Positions 1 through 9,145 of a DNA stretch of 64,000 bases are shown here, in pieces. Both the position numbers and the translations under genes were made by a program. The DNA is taken from the NCBI RefSeq assembly GCF_001523745.2, contig NZ_CP013386.1:3100001-3164000 (forward strand), written 5' to 3'. The notes below the pieces were generated by a model. It was given only the letters and a program-made list of their open reading frames with translations. It had not been told where the DNA came from and did no database searches. The first letter of the stretch is position 1, and every line of letters begins with the position of its first letter. This DNA is from Burkholderia mayonis. Lineage in GTDB: Bacteria > Pseudomonadota > Gammaproteobacteria > Burkholderiales > Burkholderiaceae.

Positions 1-713
1 ACTCGCCGCGCAGGTCGCCTAAAGACAGTCCGGTACAGCGGACGACGAAAACGTATTCATGCACCGTCCTGCAAGGATAACCACGCATCCACGTGCGTGA
101 GCGTCTTTCCATCTTTCCCGTACAACCCCCGCTCTCCCCTGCGGATCCTGATGTCGACGGGCATGTCTGCAAGCATGGTGGCGTCCACGTGCGTGTATAT
201 CCTCTGGCATCCGATCGACGACAGCCTTCATTGTCTTTCATATTGAAATGACAAATTCACATTACAGACAAAATATTTCTCTCATATTTCATTTAAATTC
301 ATATAAAAATTGATTAAAAATGACTATGTGATATTTCTCTTCATCGTGAGCCAACGCATGAAAGATCGAACGAATTCGATGCCGTTCACGAAACGGACAT
401 CTTCATCGAAGCCGAGCATCGCGCATCACCCGGCGATCCAACGACGCGGTTGAAAATGACGAAGAAGGAGAAGGCGCGCATTGCGGGCCGCGAGGAAGCA
501 CGCGCGACATGCCGGGCGAGCATCGCTCGTCTCGCGTGTATTTGAAGAGGAAGGATTTCCTGACAAGAAGCAGCGCTGCACATGTCGGCCGTCACGACAG
601 CGAACAGGCAAACATCGCGCGAACATCACCGGCCATGCGATGCAGACGGAACCAGCGATTTGCGAATCGACCGCGGCGCATTCACGCTCAACCGATCCGT
701 CGGCATCGATGCG
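1..713. other. Gene-poor left edge with an AT-rich patch
   Basis: No convincing full gene is visible here. Positions about 238-345 are strikingly AT-rich against the GC-rich background. The rest (about 350-713) is GC-rich but has no frame with a recognisable protein. The AT-rich patch could be a promoter region or the scar of transferred DNA. A gene may end just outside or at the very left edge, but nothing here identifies it. Confidence 0.5.
57..176 (-). CDS. Possible small protein or gene remnant (39 codons)
   Basis: A short frame starting at an ATG whose complement is at 174-176 and stopping with TGA at 57-59. The translation has a balanced composition (contains DIRIRRGERGLYGKDGKT and ends SLQDGA) unlike the Arg-rich shadow frames around it. 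The frame stays open about 19 codons further upstream without an ATG, so it may be the tail of a decayed gene. A THVDA motif occurs once inside the frame and once just upstream of the ATG. I do not recognise the family, and no ribosome binding site stands out. Confidence 0.15.
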   Translation of the reverse strand: MLADMPVDIRIRRGERGLYGKDGKTLTHVDAWLSLQDGA

Positions 714-1139
714 CTACGCGGCCTTTCTCGCGGCGGCTGCGCGTTTCTTCGACTGCGTCGATGCTTCGCACGCCGACGCGTCGCAAGTCGTCTCGGCGGA
801 GTTGACACCTGATTGATGCGTTCGATACGCATCGCCCCATTCCCGCAAGCTGATCAGCACGGGAGCGAGCGTCTTGCCGAACGGCGTCAATTCGTACTCG
901 ACCTTCGGCGGCACCTGCGGATAGACGTGGCGCGCGACGATCCCGTCCGCCTCGAGTTCGCGCAACTGCAGCGTCAGCATCCGCTGCGTCGTGTTCGGCA
1001 TCAGCCGCGTGAGCTCCATGAAACGCTTCTTCTCCCGCAACAAATGAAACAGGATCACCGGCTTCCACAATCCGCCGATGACGGAAAGCGTCACCTCGAC
1101 GGAGCACCCGCTTTTGCTGTCGAAACGTTTCGGTCGCAT
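714..1139 (-). CDS. HxlR-family transcriptional regulator
   Basis: A 141-residue winged-helix regulator of the HxlR family, small DNA-binding proteins that often respond to aldehydes, quinones or redox stress. The family core is present: a near-N-terminal Cys (SGCSVEV), then the helix around IGGLWKPVILFHL, the recognition region RLMPNTTQRMLTLQLREL and the wing leading to VEYELTPFGKTL. The C-terminal 30 residues are a basic Ala/Arg/Lys tail. The ATG at 1139 is preferred because GTAGGT lies about 8 nt upstream. A GTG two codons earlier (1145) is an alternative. The gene is divergent from the oxidoreductase at 1396, its likely target. The single Cys near the N-terminus could be a redox sensor, which is inference from YodB/QorR-type relatives. 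Confidence 0.9.
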   Translation of the reverse strand: MRPKRFDSKSGCSVEVTLSVIGGLWKPVILFHLLREKKRFMELTRLMPNTTQRMLTLQLRELEADGIVARHVYPQVPPKVEYELTPFGKTLAPVLISLREWGDAYRTHQSGVNSAETTCDASACEASTQSKKRAAAARKAA

Positions 1140-1146
1140 CGTCACA

Positions 1147-1166
1147 TACCTACATAATTGATAGTA
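1147..1166. promoter_or_regulatory. Candidate HxlR operator
   Basis: Between the divergent HxlR and oxidoreductase genes an imperfect dyad with TACCTAC and GATAGTA arms abuts the regulator start. HxlR-family sites typically have TAC...GTA outer ends, which this has. It lies directly in the regulator's leader, so autoregulation is plausible. Only four of seven arm positions pair. Confidence 0.35.
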
Positions 1167-1395
1167 CCGGCCTTAATTGTACGTTCTTGCATCGAACGAA
1201 GTACGCCCGGACAATTCGTCCATCCGCCGTCTGCTCGTCGGCCGGACGCGGGCCAGCTTCGCTCAGCGCGATCCACGTGCGCTCGCGTGCGACACGCGCA
1301 ACGACGCAACGCGCGCCGGTCCTTGATCGGCCACTCTCGAACGCATCGATCGCGCGCCGCGCTTCGTGCGCTCGCCATTTACAGGAGTCGAATCA

Positions 1396-2403
1396 ATGAA
1401 AGCCATCATGCTTCGCCAGCCCGCAGGCCTCGAACAGCTCGAACGCGTGACGCTCGCCGATCCCGGCGCACCCGCCGCGGGCGAGATCCGCGTACGCGTT
1501 CATGCAAGCTCGCTCAACTATCACGATCTCGGCGTCGTCACGGGCAGGATGGGCGCCGCCGACAAACGCATTCCGATGTCGGACGGCGCGGGCGTCGTCG
1601 AAGCGATCGGCAAAGGCGTCACGGAATACGCGGTCGGCGACGCGGTCGTGTCGACCTTCTTCCCGCAATGGCTCGACGGCGGCCCGACCGCCGCGGACTT
1701 CGCGACGGTGCCAGGCGACGGCGTCGACGGCTACGCGCGCGAATCGGTCGTGCGGCCCGCGCATTGGTTCACGCACGCGCCGAAGGGCTACACGCATGCG
1801 GAAGCCGCGACGCTGACGACGGCCGGCCTCACCGCGTGGCGCGCGCTCGTCGTCGACGGCAATCTCAAGGCCGGCGACAGCGTGCTCGTGCTCGGCACGG
1901 GCGGCGTGTCGATCTTCGCGCTGCAGTTCGCAAAACGAATGGGCGCGGCCGTGATCGTCACGTCGTCGTCGGACGAGAAGCTGGAACGCGCTCGCGCGCT
2001 CGGCGCCGACCACGTCGTCAACTATCGCCGCGACGCGAATTGGGCCGCGAAGGTCCTCGAGCAGACGAACGGACGCGGCGTCGATCACGTGATCGAAGTG
2101 GGCGGCCCCGATACATTGCCGCAATCGATTCAGGCGTGCCGGATCGGCGGCCATATTGCGCTGATCGGCGTGCTGACGGGCATCGCCGGGCCGGTGCCGA
2201 CCGTCACGCTGATGACGCGCCAACAGAATCTGCAAGGCCTCATCGTCGGCAGCCGCCGGCACCAGATCGACATGGTGCGCGCGATCGATTCGACCGGCAT
2301 CAAGCCGGTGATCGATCGCACGTTCGCGCTCGACGAGATCGCAGACGCGTTCCGCCATCAGACTGCGGCCAAGCACTTCGGCAAGATCTGCCTGTCGATC
2401 TGA
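1396..2403 (+). CDS. Zinc-independent medium-chain alcohol/quinone oxidoreductase
   Basis: A 335-residue NAD(P)H-dependent oxidoreductase of the MDR superfamily. The N-terminal GroES-like domain carries SSLNYHDLGVV near residue 40, and the nucleotide-binding fold shows VLGTGGVSIFALQFAKRMGA near residues 164-183. The zinc-ligand Cys and GHE motif of classical alcohol dehydrogenases are absent (SDGAG instead), so it belongs with the quinone-oxidoreductase-like, metal-free branch. The ATG at 1396 is chosen over the upstream ATG at 1366 because AGGAG sits about 8 nt before it and the family starts MKA. Divergence from an HxlR regulator suggests induction by reactive carbonyls or quinones. The true substrate cannot be read from sequence. 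Confidence 0.9.
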   Translation: MKAIMLRQPAGLEQLERVTLADPGAPAAGEIRVRVHASSLNYHDLGVVTGRMGAADKRIPMSDGAGVVEAIGKGVTEYAVGDAVVSTFFPQWLDGGPTAADFATVPGDGVDGYARESVVRPAHWFTHAPKGYTHAEAATLTTAGLTAWRALVVDGNLKAGDSVLVLGTGGVSIFALQFAKRMGAAVIVTSSSDEKLERARALGADHVVNYRRDANWAAKVLEQTNGRGVDHVIEVGGPDTLPQSIQACRIGGHIALIGVLTGIAGPVPTVTLMTRQQNLQGLIVGSRRHQIDMVRAIDSTGIKPVIDRTFALDEIADAFRHQTAAKHFGKICLSI

Positions 2404-2442
2404 GCCGATCGGCGCGAGCCGGCTGCCGAGCCGGCCCGGCGC

Positions 2443-3462
2443 TCAACGCATCGACCTGCGCTTCGTGTGAACGATCGGATTGCGCCGCGACGTGAAGCTC
2501 ATCGACGCGGCCAGCCGTCCCAACACGGCCTCGCCGGCGCCGCCGATCTCGGTGCGCGCGGGCGATGCAAGGATCATGTCGAGCCATGCATTCAACGCGC
2601 CTCCATGAAAGCGCCCGGCCATCGCGGCCACGACGTCGGGCGCCGCGATCATCACACCCGCGAGCAGGTAATACGGCCAGAAGCTTCCGGCGCCTGACAG
2701 CCGATCGAGCCGGCAGACGGCGAGCGCGGCGCACAGCCCTTCCGCAGATGCGAGATCCCGACGCTCATGCCGAATCGCGGCCGCGATGCCGTTGTGCTCG
2801 CCGCCGTATGCGGCGAGCGTGATCGGCGCATTCGTCGCGAGCGTCGCCGAAAACGCCGCGAGCGCGGCCATGGCGTCGATATGCTTTTCGTCCGCCCGCC
2901 ACACGCATCCGATCGCCCGATCGATGACGCGGCCCGCCGCCGGTCCGTCGAAGCGAACCAAACCGCGCATCGCGTCTTCCGCGACGCCGCTGTCCGCTGC
3001 GAGCGCGTGCCCGATGCCGAGCTCGATCGATTCGAGCGCGGCCCAGCCGACTTCCGGATCGTCGAAGCCGCATGCGTTCCCAACGCCGTACGCTCCATCG
3101 AACACGGCTTTCGAACCGGGTAGATAACGATCGACGATCGCGAGCAGCCGTTTCGTCGGCGTATGCGCAAACGCGCCGTATGTGGCGGCGCGCGCCGTGT
3201 CGGCGGATGCGCCGTCGCCTTGCAGCGCCACGAGCAGTTCGCTCAGGAGATCGGCGTCCGCCGTCGGGCCGCGCCGGGCGCTTGCATTCGATCGCGCGAG
3301 CGAGGTGTACGCGGCGGTCGCGATGTGCGCTTCGCGGCTTGCCGCCGCCGCGGACACAAGACGCTCCGCGTGATCGAGGAGATGCCGAAGCCATGCTGCC
3401 GTGCGCAAGCTGCCGAGCGACGGGCCTTGGGCGTCGACACGATGATTATGATTGTCAGGCAT
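2443..3462 (-). CDS. Hypothetical protein, alanine-rich, helical
   Basis: A 339-residue protein of unknown function starting MPDNHNHRVD. The frame remains open for 89 Arg-rich codons further upstream, but those look like non-coding GC-rich frame, so the ATG at 3462 is preferred. There is no signal peptide and no clear membrane segment. The protein is rich in Ala and predicted helices, with possible repeated hairpins such as GVAEDAMRGLVRF and CAALAVCRLDRLSGAGSFWPYYLL. It converges on the oxidoreductase at 2403 with a 39-bp gap. I do not recognise its family. Confidence 0.6.
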   Translation of the reverse strand: MPDNHNHRVDAQGPSLGSLRTAAWLRHLLDHAERLVSAAAASREAHIATAAYTSLARSNASARRGPTADADLLSELLVALQGDGASADTARAATYGAFAHTPTKRLLAIVDRYLPGSKAVFDGAYGVGNACGFDDPEVGWAALESIELGIGHALAADSGVAEDAMRGLVRFDGPAAGRVIDRAIGCVWRADEKHIDAMAALAAFSATLATNAPITLAAYGGEHNGIAAAIRHERRDLASAEGLCAALAVCRLDRLSGAGSFWPYYLLAGVMIAAPDVVAAMAGRFHGGALNAWLDMILASPARTEIGGAGEAVLGRLAASMSFTSRRNPIVHTKRRSMR

Positions 3463-3960
3463 GGGCCATCCGAGAAATAGCGATGCGGATCGTGTCCGCA
3501 GTTGGGCGACGGCAACTGTCGCTGCACGTCGCACGCGAGCCGCCCTCGCCCATGCGTCGAAGGCCCGACTCCGCGCGGCGCACCGATGCGCGAACGCGTC
3601 GCCCCTTTTATTTTTGACGACGACCGGCCCATGTTCGCCCCGCTGTCGATCGGGCTCCGAAACGTTTGCACGATGGCCGCCCTGCCTTCGCGCTCGTCTC
3701 GCGCGCCTGCGCGCAACCTTCGCACGCATCGCACAGCGCGCACCGCGGCCCCACGCGCTTGCCCCTCAGCGCGATCGCAATGCTCGCCGGGCCGCGCATC
3801 CCGGCACAATGGCATGCGCGGCTGCCCTGACGTCAGGCGAACTTCCTGTCGTTCGTCGTCTTGCGAACGCGGCGGCTCCTGGCGGCCGCGTTCACGCTAT
3901 ACACGCGCAGCGGCTCATGATCGACGAGCCGCCGCACGGCAAAACCGTGACGAACGCAAA
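3463..3960. other. Intergenic stretch, nothing recognised
   Basis: About 500 bp between the start of the hypothetical gene (minus) and the end of the secreted-protein gene (minus). Open frames exist on both strands but they are Arg/Ala-rich and match no protein style seen in real genes nearby. It should hold the promoter of the hypothetical gene. No terminator with a T-tract was seen downstream of 3961. Confidence 0.4.
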
Positions 3961-4476
3961 TTACTGGACGCGGAACTTCGGCGACGTCACGACCGTCCCC
4001 GTCACCTTGCAGTCCGGCGCCAGCACGGCGTTGCTGAAGGTAATCGACGAATTCGCGTCGTTCCACGACGTCACCACCTTGCTCGGACCACACTGGCCGA
4101 GCAGCGTCACGTTGACCTGCGCGTTGTTGATCGTCAACTGAGTCGCGCTGTCGGCCTGGCCGGTCCACGGATTCAGGCCGCTCGCGCTGCCCTTGATGAG
4201 GCCGCACAGGCTGTTGCTGCCGGTAAACATCGTCGACGTGATGTTGACGACACCCGCCGACGTGATCGTGCCGTTGAACGTCGCGACGCAGTTCGCGGTG
4301 ATCGATCCTTTCGACAGCAGGGTCTCGTTGGGAGACGACGTCGCCGAGAACGGCTCGCCGTTCGGATTCATCGGCTGGCCGTCGACGCGGGTTATGGTGA
4401 CGGCGAGCGCTGGCGTAGCTGCTGCCGCTGCGAATGCCAACGCGACAATGAACGGAACAAATTTACGGTTACGCAT
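3961..4476 (-). CDS. Secreted PraB-like protein
   Basis: A 171-residue exported protein. Residues 1-25 form a classic Sec signal peptide (MRNRKFVPFIVALAF..., cleaved after ATPALA), followed by a Thr/Ser/Asn-rich, beta-looking mature part with two well-spaced Cys pairs (ITANCVATF, NSLCGLIKG, LGQCGPS, APDCKVTG) that could form disulfides. It resembles the PraB/alkane-oxidation-activator secreted family of Pseudomonas and Burkholderia. That assignment is from overall style and is tentative. GAGG lies about 9 nt before the ATG. It is the last gene of a minus-strand envelope cluster with an OmpW-type porin and two lipoproteins, so a role at the cell surface is likely. Confidence 0.7.
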   Translation of the reverse strand: MRNRKFVPFIVALAFAAAAATPALAVTITRVDGQPMNPNGEPFSATSSPNETLLSKGSITANCVATFNGTITSAGVVNITSTMFTGSNSLCGLIKGSASGLNPWTGQADSATQLTINNAQVNVTLLGQCGPSKVVTSWNDANSSITFSNAVLAPDCKVTGTVVTSPKFRVQ

Positions 4477-4591
4477 GAGTCTGCCTCACTTGACGAATGG
4501 CGGCTTGCCGCCGGTAACGTGACGTCGCAGCCGATCGATCTCGCCCGCTCGGTCACAGGAAGCCCGGGCGCCGACGCCGCGCGCCCGTGGC

Positions 4592-5416
4592 TCAGAACTT
4601 GTAAGAGATCCCGACGAACGTGATGAGCGGATCGGCCTTCAGCTTCGTGCGCGTCGTCGCGAGCGTCGTGCCGTCGGCAGCCTTGATGACGAGCGACGAG
4701 TACGTCTTGAGCGGCATGTACGACAGCGTCGCCGTCAGCGCCCAGCGCTTGGCGAACGCATAGCTCGCACCGATGTTGTAGACCGGCGTGAACGACGACG
4801 ACGCCTTCCCCTCGACCGACGTCGGCCCCGGCTTGCCGGCGCCCGCTGCGAGCACGCTGCCGAGGTTGTCGTTGACGTCCTTTGCGAAATTGCCGTTGAG
4901 CTCGATGTTAGAAAACCAGCTATATGCGACGCCGATGCCGACGAACGGCCGGAACTTCGCCGTCGGCGAATTGAAGTAGTAGTTCAGGATGATCGTCGGA
5001 CTCCACTGCCGCGCGTTTTTCACGGCAGGCTGATTCGCCGGATTGCCGAGATCGACGCTGCCGAGCGAGCCCGACGGACCAGGCGGCTTGATGACGCCGT
5101 GGCCCGTCAGCGCGAACTCCGGCGGAATCCCGAGCACGGACGTCACCGCGATGTGGTCGGTGAAGAAGTACGTGAACGTGAGGCCCACCGTGTCCGCGTT
5201 GTTGACCGTCAGGCTCGTGCCCGGCGACGTGAACGAGCCGGGCAGCCGCAGCGGGCCGTTGATCGGCGAATTGACGACGTTGGTGGTAAGGCCGTTGCTC
5301 GAGTCCTGCGGCATCACGTGGAGCCAGCCGAGCGTCGCGACCGTGTCGCCCGCCTGCTGCGCGAAAGCGCCCGTCGATGCACCTGCAACGACGCACGCTG
5401 CAATCAGCTTCTTCAT
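4592..5416 (-). CDS. OmpW-family outer membrane protein
   Basis: A 274-residue outer membrane beta-barrel. A Sec signal peptide (MKKLIAACVVAGASTGAFAQ) is followed by the OmpW signature order: TLGWLHVMPQDSS, then NADTVGLTFTYFFTDHIAV, then SPTIILNYYFN, FRPFVGIGVAYSWFSN, and a terminal Phe (FVGISYKF) typical of barrel proteins folded by BAM. OmpW/AlkL proteins form narrow hydrophobic channels for small apolar compounds. An AGGAG sits 6 nt before the ATG. It lies between a PraB-like secreted protein and a lipoprotein, all on the minus strand; PraB and AlkL are both linked to hydrophobic substrate use in Pseudomonas, so shared involvement in such uptake is a reasonable inference. Confidence 0.9.
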   Translation of the reverse strand: MKKLIAACVVAGASTGAFAQQAGDTVATLGWLHVMPQDSSNGLTTNVVNSPINGPLRLPGSFTSPGTSLTVNNADTVGLTFTYFFTDHIAVTSVLGIPPEFALTGHGVIKPPGPSGSLGSVDLGNPANQPAVKNARQWSPTIILNYYFNSPTAKFRPFVGIGVAYSWFSNIELNGNFAKDVNDNLGSVLAAGAGKPGPTSVEGKASSSFTPVYNIGASYAFAKRWALTATLSYMPLKTYSSLVIKAADGTTLATTRTKLKADPLITFVGISYKF

Positions 5417-5495
5417 GAAGTCTCCTGATACTCCGATCGGGCGACGCGGGCCCGCGGGCCACGCGTCGCCGTATGTCTCCTGTTTCGCGCGACGC

Positions 5496-6749
5496 TCACT
5501 GCACGAACGCGCCCACCGTGAAGTACGGGTTGTTGACGTCGCTCATGTCGAGGAAACCGAATACGCCGCCCGTGAAAATGAACTTGCCGGTGGGCGGCCC
5601 TGACGCCGCATTCGTCTGGACCGTCGTGACGACGCCCGGCACGGCCTGCGTGTAGTCGAGATTGAGCGCGCGCGTGAGCGCGACCTGCGACGCATGGAAC
5701 GGATCGAGCAGCGTCGCCTGCGTGCCGACGAGTGCGGTCGCGCGATAATCGAACAGGCTGTCGACGCCCGTGTATTCGCCGTCCTGCGAACCCAAGGCGA
5801 TCGCCTGCTGCGGACTCAGCATCGAGATCCCGGATTCGTCGTCCGCAACGGGCGCGCCTTGCGTCAGATCGGAATTCGCCGCGCCGGTGCGAATGAAGAT
5901 GGGCACCAGCTGGTTGCGCAGCTTGCCGACGATCAGGATGCCCTTGCCCGCCTTCGTCGGATCGAGCGACGCCAGCGTCGCCGGGATCTGCGGCTGATAG
6001 TTGAGCGACTCGAACACCGGTGCATCGGCGCGCAGCGTCAGCTTCTGATTGACGGTCGCGCTCGACGCGAGCGGCTGCCCGCCGTTCTTCTTGCCGAAGT
6101 TGTCGGTCTCGACGTACGTACCGTCCGCATTGATCGTGACCTTCGCGTCGATCGCCGCTTGCATGAAATTCTGCGACGGCACCTGGTGATAGCCGAGCTG
6201 GTTGTAGTTGCCCGCGATCTTCGAAAGATCGGTCTCCTGATCGGAGAAGCTGATGAACGGATAGTACGGGAAAGTCGTCTTCGGAATCCGGCCGACGCCG
6301 ATCACGCCGTCGAACTCGATCGTCGCGCCGGGAATCGCGCCGCCCAGCACGCCCTCGCCGAGAAACACGCGCGCCGGACGGTTCGGATCGAGGCTCGCGT
6401 CGTTCAGCCGGAACGTGCACTGGTTGAGCTTCTCGGTCGGAAGACCTGTCTCGTCCGTCAGCGTCCCGGTCACGACGTTGTTGGGCGGCGTATCGCGCGT
6501 CGGCTGCACGGTGCCCGCCGCCGCCGGCACCGGCGACGCGAGATACGTGATCTGAAACGTCATCTTCGTCGTGTCGAGTTGCACACGAACGAGCTCACCG
6601 GAGCCGGAGCCGCCCGTAAACACGGTGTTGTAATCGATGGTCTTCGGACAGAGCCGGACGACGGGCGCGGGCGGCGGATCGTCACCGCCGCCGCAGGCGG
6701 TCAGGGCGGAAGCCAATACGGCGACGGCCAGCGATTTTCTCCAATGCAT
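5496..6749 (-). CDS. Lipoprotein, DUF2957-like, copy 1
   Basis: A 417-residue predicted lipoprotein: signal sequence MHWRKSLAVAVLASAL ending in the lipobox LTAC, then a Gly/Asp/Pro linker. It is paralogous to the next gene upstream: both have an LCPxxxDYxTxxTGGSGSGE block, a GGxIPGATI block, a FYPFIxFxDxETD block, and both end FTVGAFVQ. I associate this architecture with the Burkholderia family DUF2957, from memory. Asp after the +1 Cys is not present (GGGDD follows), so outer-membrane sorting is expected. Function unknown. It is 61 bp downstream of its paralogue and probably co-transcribed with it and ompW. Confidence 0.75.
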   Translation of the reverse strand: MHWRKSLAVAVLASALTACGGGDDPPPAPVVRLCPKTIDYNTVFTGGSGSGELVRVQLDTTKMTFQITYLASPVPAAAGTVQPTRDTPPNNVVTGTLTDETGLPTEKLNQCTFRLNDASLDPNRPARVFLGEGVLGGAIPGATIEFDGVIGVGRIPKTTFPYYPFISFSDQETDLSKIAGNYNQLGYHQVPSQNFMQAAIDAKVTINADGTYVETDNFGKKNGGQPLASSATVNQKLTLRADAPVFESLNYQPQIPATLASLDPTKAGKGILIVGKLRNQLVPIFIRTGAANSDLTQGAPVADDESGISMLSPQQAIALGSQDGEYTGVDSLFDYRATALVGTQATLLDPFHASQVALTRALNLDYTQAVPGVVTTVQTNAASGPPTGKFIFTGGVFGFLDMSDVNNPYFTVGAFVQ

Positions 6750-6810
6750 AGGAATCCTCGATATCTTGAAGTCTGCGGCGGCGCGCTGTGCGCCGCCGCG
6801 ATGTCATCTG

Positions 6811-8409
6811 TTACTGAACGAACGCGCCGACCGTGAAGAACGGGTTGTACTGACTGTTGTTGACGACCATCCCGTACACGTTGCCGACCTTGATGAGCCA
6901 GCCGGAGTCGCCTTTCCTGAAGATCGCGACCGTACCCGCGCTGCCTTGCGCATTGAAGTCGCGCGTCGCCGTCACCTTGATCTTGCCGGGCGTCGTCTGC
7001 GTGTAGTCGAGCGAGAACTGCGAGCTCACTGACGACGTCATCGGATCCAGGAACGCCGCGGTCGCGCCCTGGAACAGCGTCGACGTATAGTTCGCCGCGA
7101 GCGTCGACACGGCCGAGCCGTCCGTGCAGTTGCCGGCGGACGGGTAGAAGAACCCGTCGTGATACGTGCCGGGCAGTTCCGGATGAGGCACCGTGTTGTC
7201 GAATGCCGAGCCGCTGTTGGCGGGTGCGTTCGAATTGCCGCCGAAGCTCACGACGCCGCACGCGACCGCGCTCGTCGCGCCGATGTAACCGCCTTGCAGC
7301 GAGTTCGCGGCTATCGCCGTAACGGGCGCGAGCACCGAGATGCCGATCTCCGCATCCGCTACCGATCCGAGCGGATTACTCGCGTCGACGTTCGCGTAGC
7401 CGACGCGAATGACGACGGGCACGAGTTGGCCGTTGAGCTTGCCGACGATCATCACGCCTTGCGCCTGGCTCGGCGTCAGGATCACGAGCGGCTGCCCCTG
7501 CCCCGCGGACGGATACGGCTGACTCGGTTGCGGGTGACTCACGAACACGTTGTCGGGCGTGCCGTCCGCGTTCGTCCGCAGCGTCCAGGGCGTGCCGGTC
7601 GTGCGGCACGAGTAGTCGCTGCCCGGCGTGATCGTGCACGAACCGTCCGCATTGAGCGTCTGTGTCCAGTTCACGACATCCGGCTGCCAGCCTTGCGGCG
7701 CGGCCATCTGGAACGACGTGCCCGTCGGCTGCAGGTGCACGCCGACCTCGTTGTAGACACCGGCCACTTTCGCGAAGTCCGTTTCGGTGTCCGTAAAGCC
7801 GATGAACGGATAGAAATCGAAGGCGCGCGACGGCACCTTGCCGATCGTCAAGCCCGGAAACAGTTCCAGGCCGGAGAACGCGATCGTCGCACCGGGAATC
7901 CCGCCGCCCACAACGCCCATGCCGACGAACAGCATCGGCGGATCGGCTTGATTGATCGTCACCGAGTACGCACCATCGCTCGTCGCGCCGTTGTCCAGCA
8001 CGAACGCGCAACGGTTCTGCTCGGCGGTGGGCAGACCAGTCGCGTTGTGGAATGTGCCGTTGATCGTGAGGCCGGTGCGCGTGTTGTTGATCTGCCCCGC
8101 GGACGTCGGCACCGACGACGCGATGAATTGCATCTGATAGGTCTTCTTCGTCGTGTCGAACTTGACCTTCACGTATTCGCCGCTGCCCGACCCGCCCGTG
8201 TACGTCGTCGAGTAATCGAGGGCATCGGGGCACAGCTTCGTCACCGTGGGCGGCGTCGTGCTCGGTCCGCTCGGCGGACACGAGCTGCCCGAGCATTGCC
8301 CGACCTGAATCGGGCCGGGATCGTCCCCGCCTCCGCAGCCGGCAAAGAACGGCATCGCAACGACCACACACGACAGCACGGTCGCACGAAGATTAGGAAT
8401 ACAAAACAT
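6811..8409 (-). CDS. Lipoprotein, DUF2957-like, copy 2
   Basis: A 532-residue predicted lipoprotein. The ATG at 8409 is chosen because a near-perfect AAGGAGG lies about 7 nt upstream; the frame is open 16 codons further up. The signal sequence ends FFAGC, followed by GGGDD and a Cys-containing linker (GQCSGSSC). It shares the GGSGSGE, GGGIPGATI, ETDFAKVAGVYNEVG and terminal FTVGAFVQ blocks with copy 1 but carries about 115 extra residues, including a Cys-rich insert (GSCTITPGSDYSCRTTGT) and an Asn/Ser-rich one near residue 400. As first gene of the minus-strand cluster it probably sits behind the promoter in the 8410-9145 gap. Function unknown. Confidence 0.75.
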   Translation of the reverse strand: MFCIPNLRATVLSCVVVAMPFFAGCGGGDDPGPIQVGQCSGSSCPPSGPSTTPPTVTKLCPDALDYSTTYTGGSGSGEYVKVKFDTTKKTYQMQFIASSVPTSAGQINNTRTGLTINGTFHNATGLPTAEQNRCAFVLDNGATSDGAYSVTINQADPPMLFVGMGVVGGGIPGATIAFSGLELFPGLTIGKVPSRAFDFYPFIGFTDTETDFAKVAGVYNEVGVHLQPTGTSFQMAAPQGWQPDVVNWTQTLNADGSCTITPGSDYSCRTTGTPWTLRTNADGTPDNVFVSHPQPSQPYPSAGQGQPLVILTPSQAQGVMIVGKLNGQLVPVVIRVGYANVDASNPLGSVADAEIGISVLAPVTAIAANSLQGGYIGATSAVACGVVSFGGNSNAPANSGSAFDNTVPHPELPGTYHDGFFYPSAGNCTDGSAVSTLAANYTSTLFQGATAAFLDPMTSSVSSQFSLDYTQTTPGKIKVTATRDFNAQGSAGTVAIFRKGDSGWLIKVGNVYGMVVNNSQYNPFFTVGAFVQ

Positions 8410-9145
8410 CACCCCTCCTTTTTTGGTCCAACCCGGTCTCGTCCGACGTGGCTTCATCGCTCGCCGGCTGGTTGGTATCTCGGCGTCGCCGACAGGCGAC
8501 GCGGCGATTCTGGGCGCTTGGCCGCGAGCATGCGGTCAATGCGCATTTGGCTCGCAGGATTCAATGCGCGCGCCGATTCGCGGCGCGGCATGATAATGCG
8601 GCGCCCTCAAGCGGAAATTGAATGAAAATCGACGGCTAATTAGCGATGCGATTGCGCAGGAAAGCAATGCGCGTGACGACTGCCCGTACGGGAATTTGAA
8701 AAAACGGCTGCTCCGCTGACCCCTCGTATGTGCGTATCATCTTCGGTCTCCGTAAGTACGCTCGTAGTTATCATGCTGCTTTATTTGCCATGACTATGAT
8801 CCGATGAATGGGGTATGTAAACCGATACATGATTCCAAACATCCGAGCCCGATCAAACCTCGACCGTTCAGTGCTCCCGACGTTGTTTCAAACGTCATAC
8901 CAGGCAATGTCAAATTCCGATCGAACAGCTTTCGCGTCGCTTTCTCTCAAGCATGATGAATGACGCGGCGCACCAAAGCAACCCTTTCCTTGCTTTTCGC
9001 TCGTTTCACACGGCAGAGGAAACAATGGCAATGATTCGATTCGCTTGAAAAAGCATCAGTCGAGAATAAAAATCACATCGCGCCGGCATTTATTTTCTCG
9101 ATATTGCGCGATGCCGATTTCGCCCGATTGAGCGCTCGCGATCGT
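8410..9145. other. Long intergenic region upstream of the envelope cluster
   Basis: About 735 bp without a convincing gene, between the start of the lipoprotein cluster (minus) and the end of an HxlR gene (minus). From about 8630 to 9110 the base composition is clearly less GC-rich than coding DNA. Such a long leader probably carries the cluster promoter and possibly regulatory RNA, but no specific box could be assigned. Confidence 0.4.
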
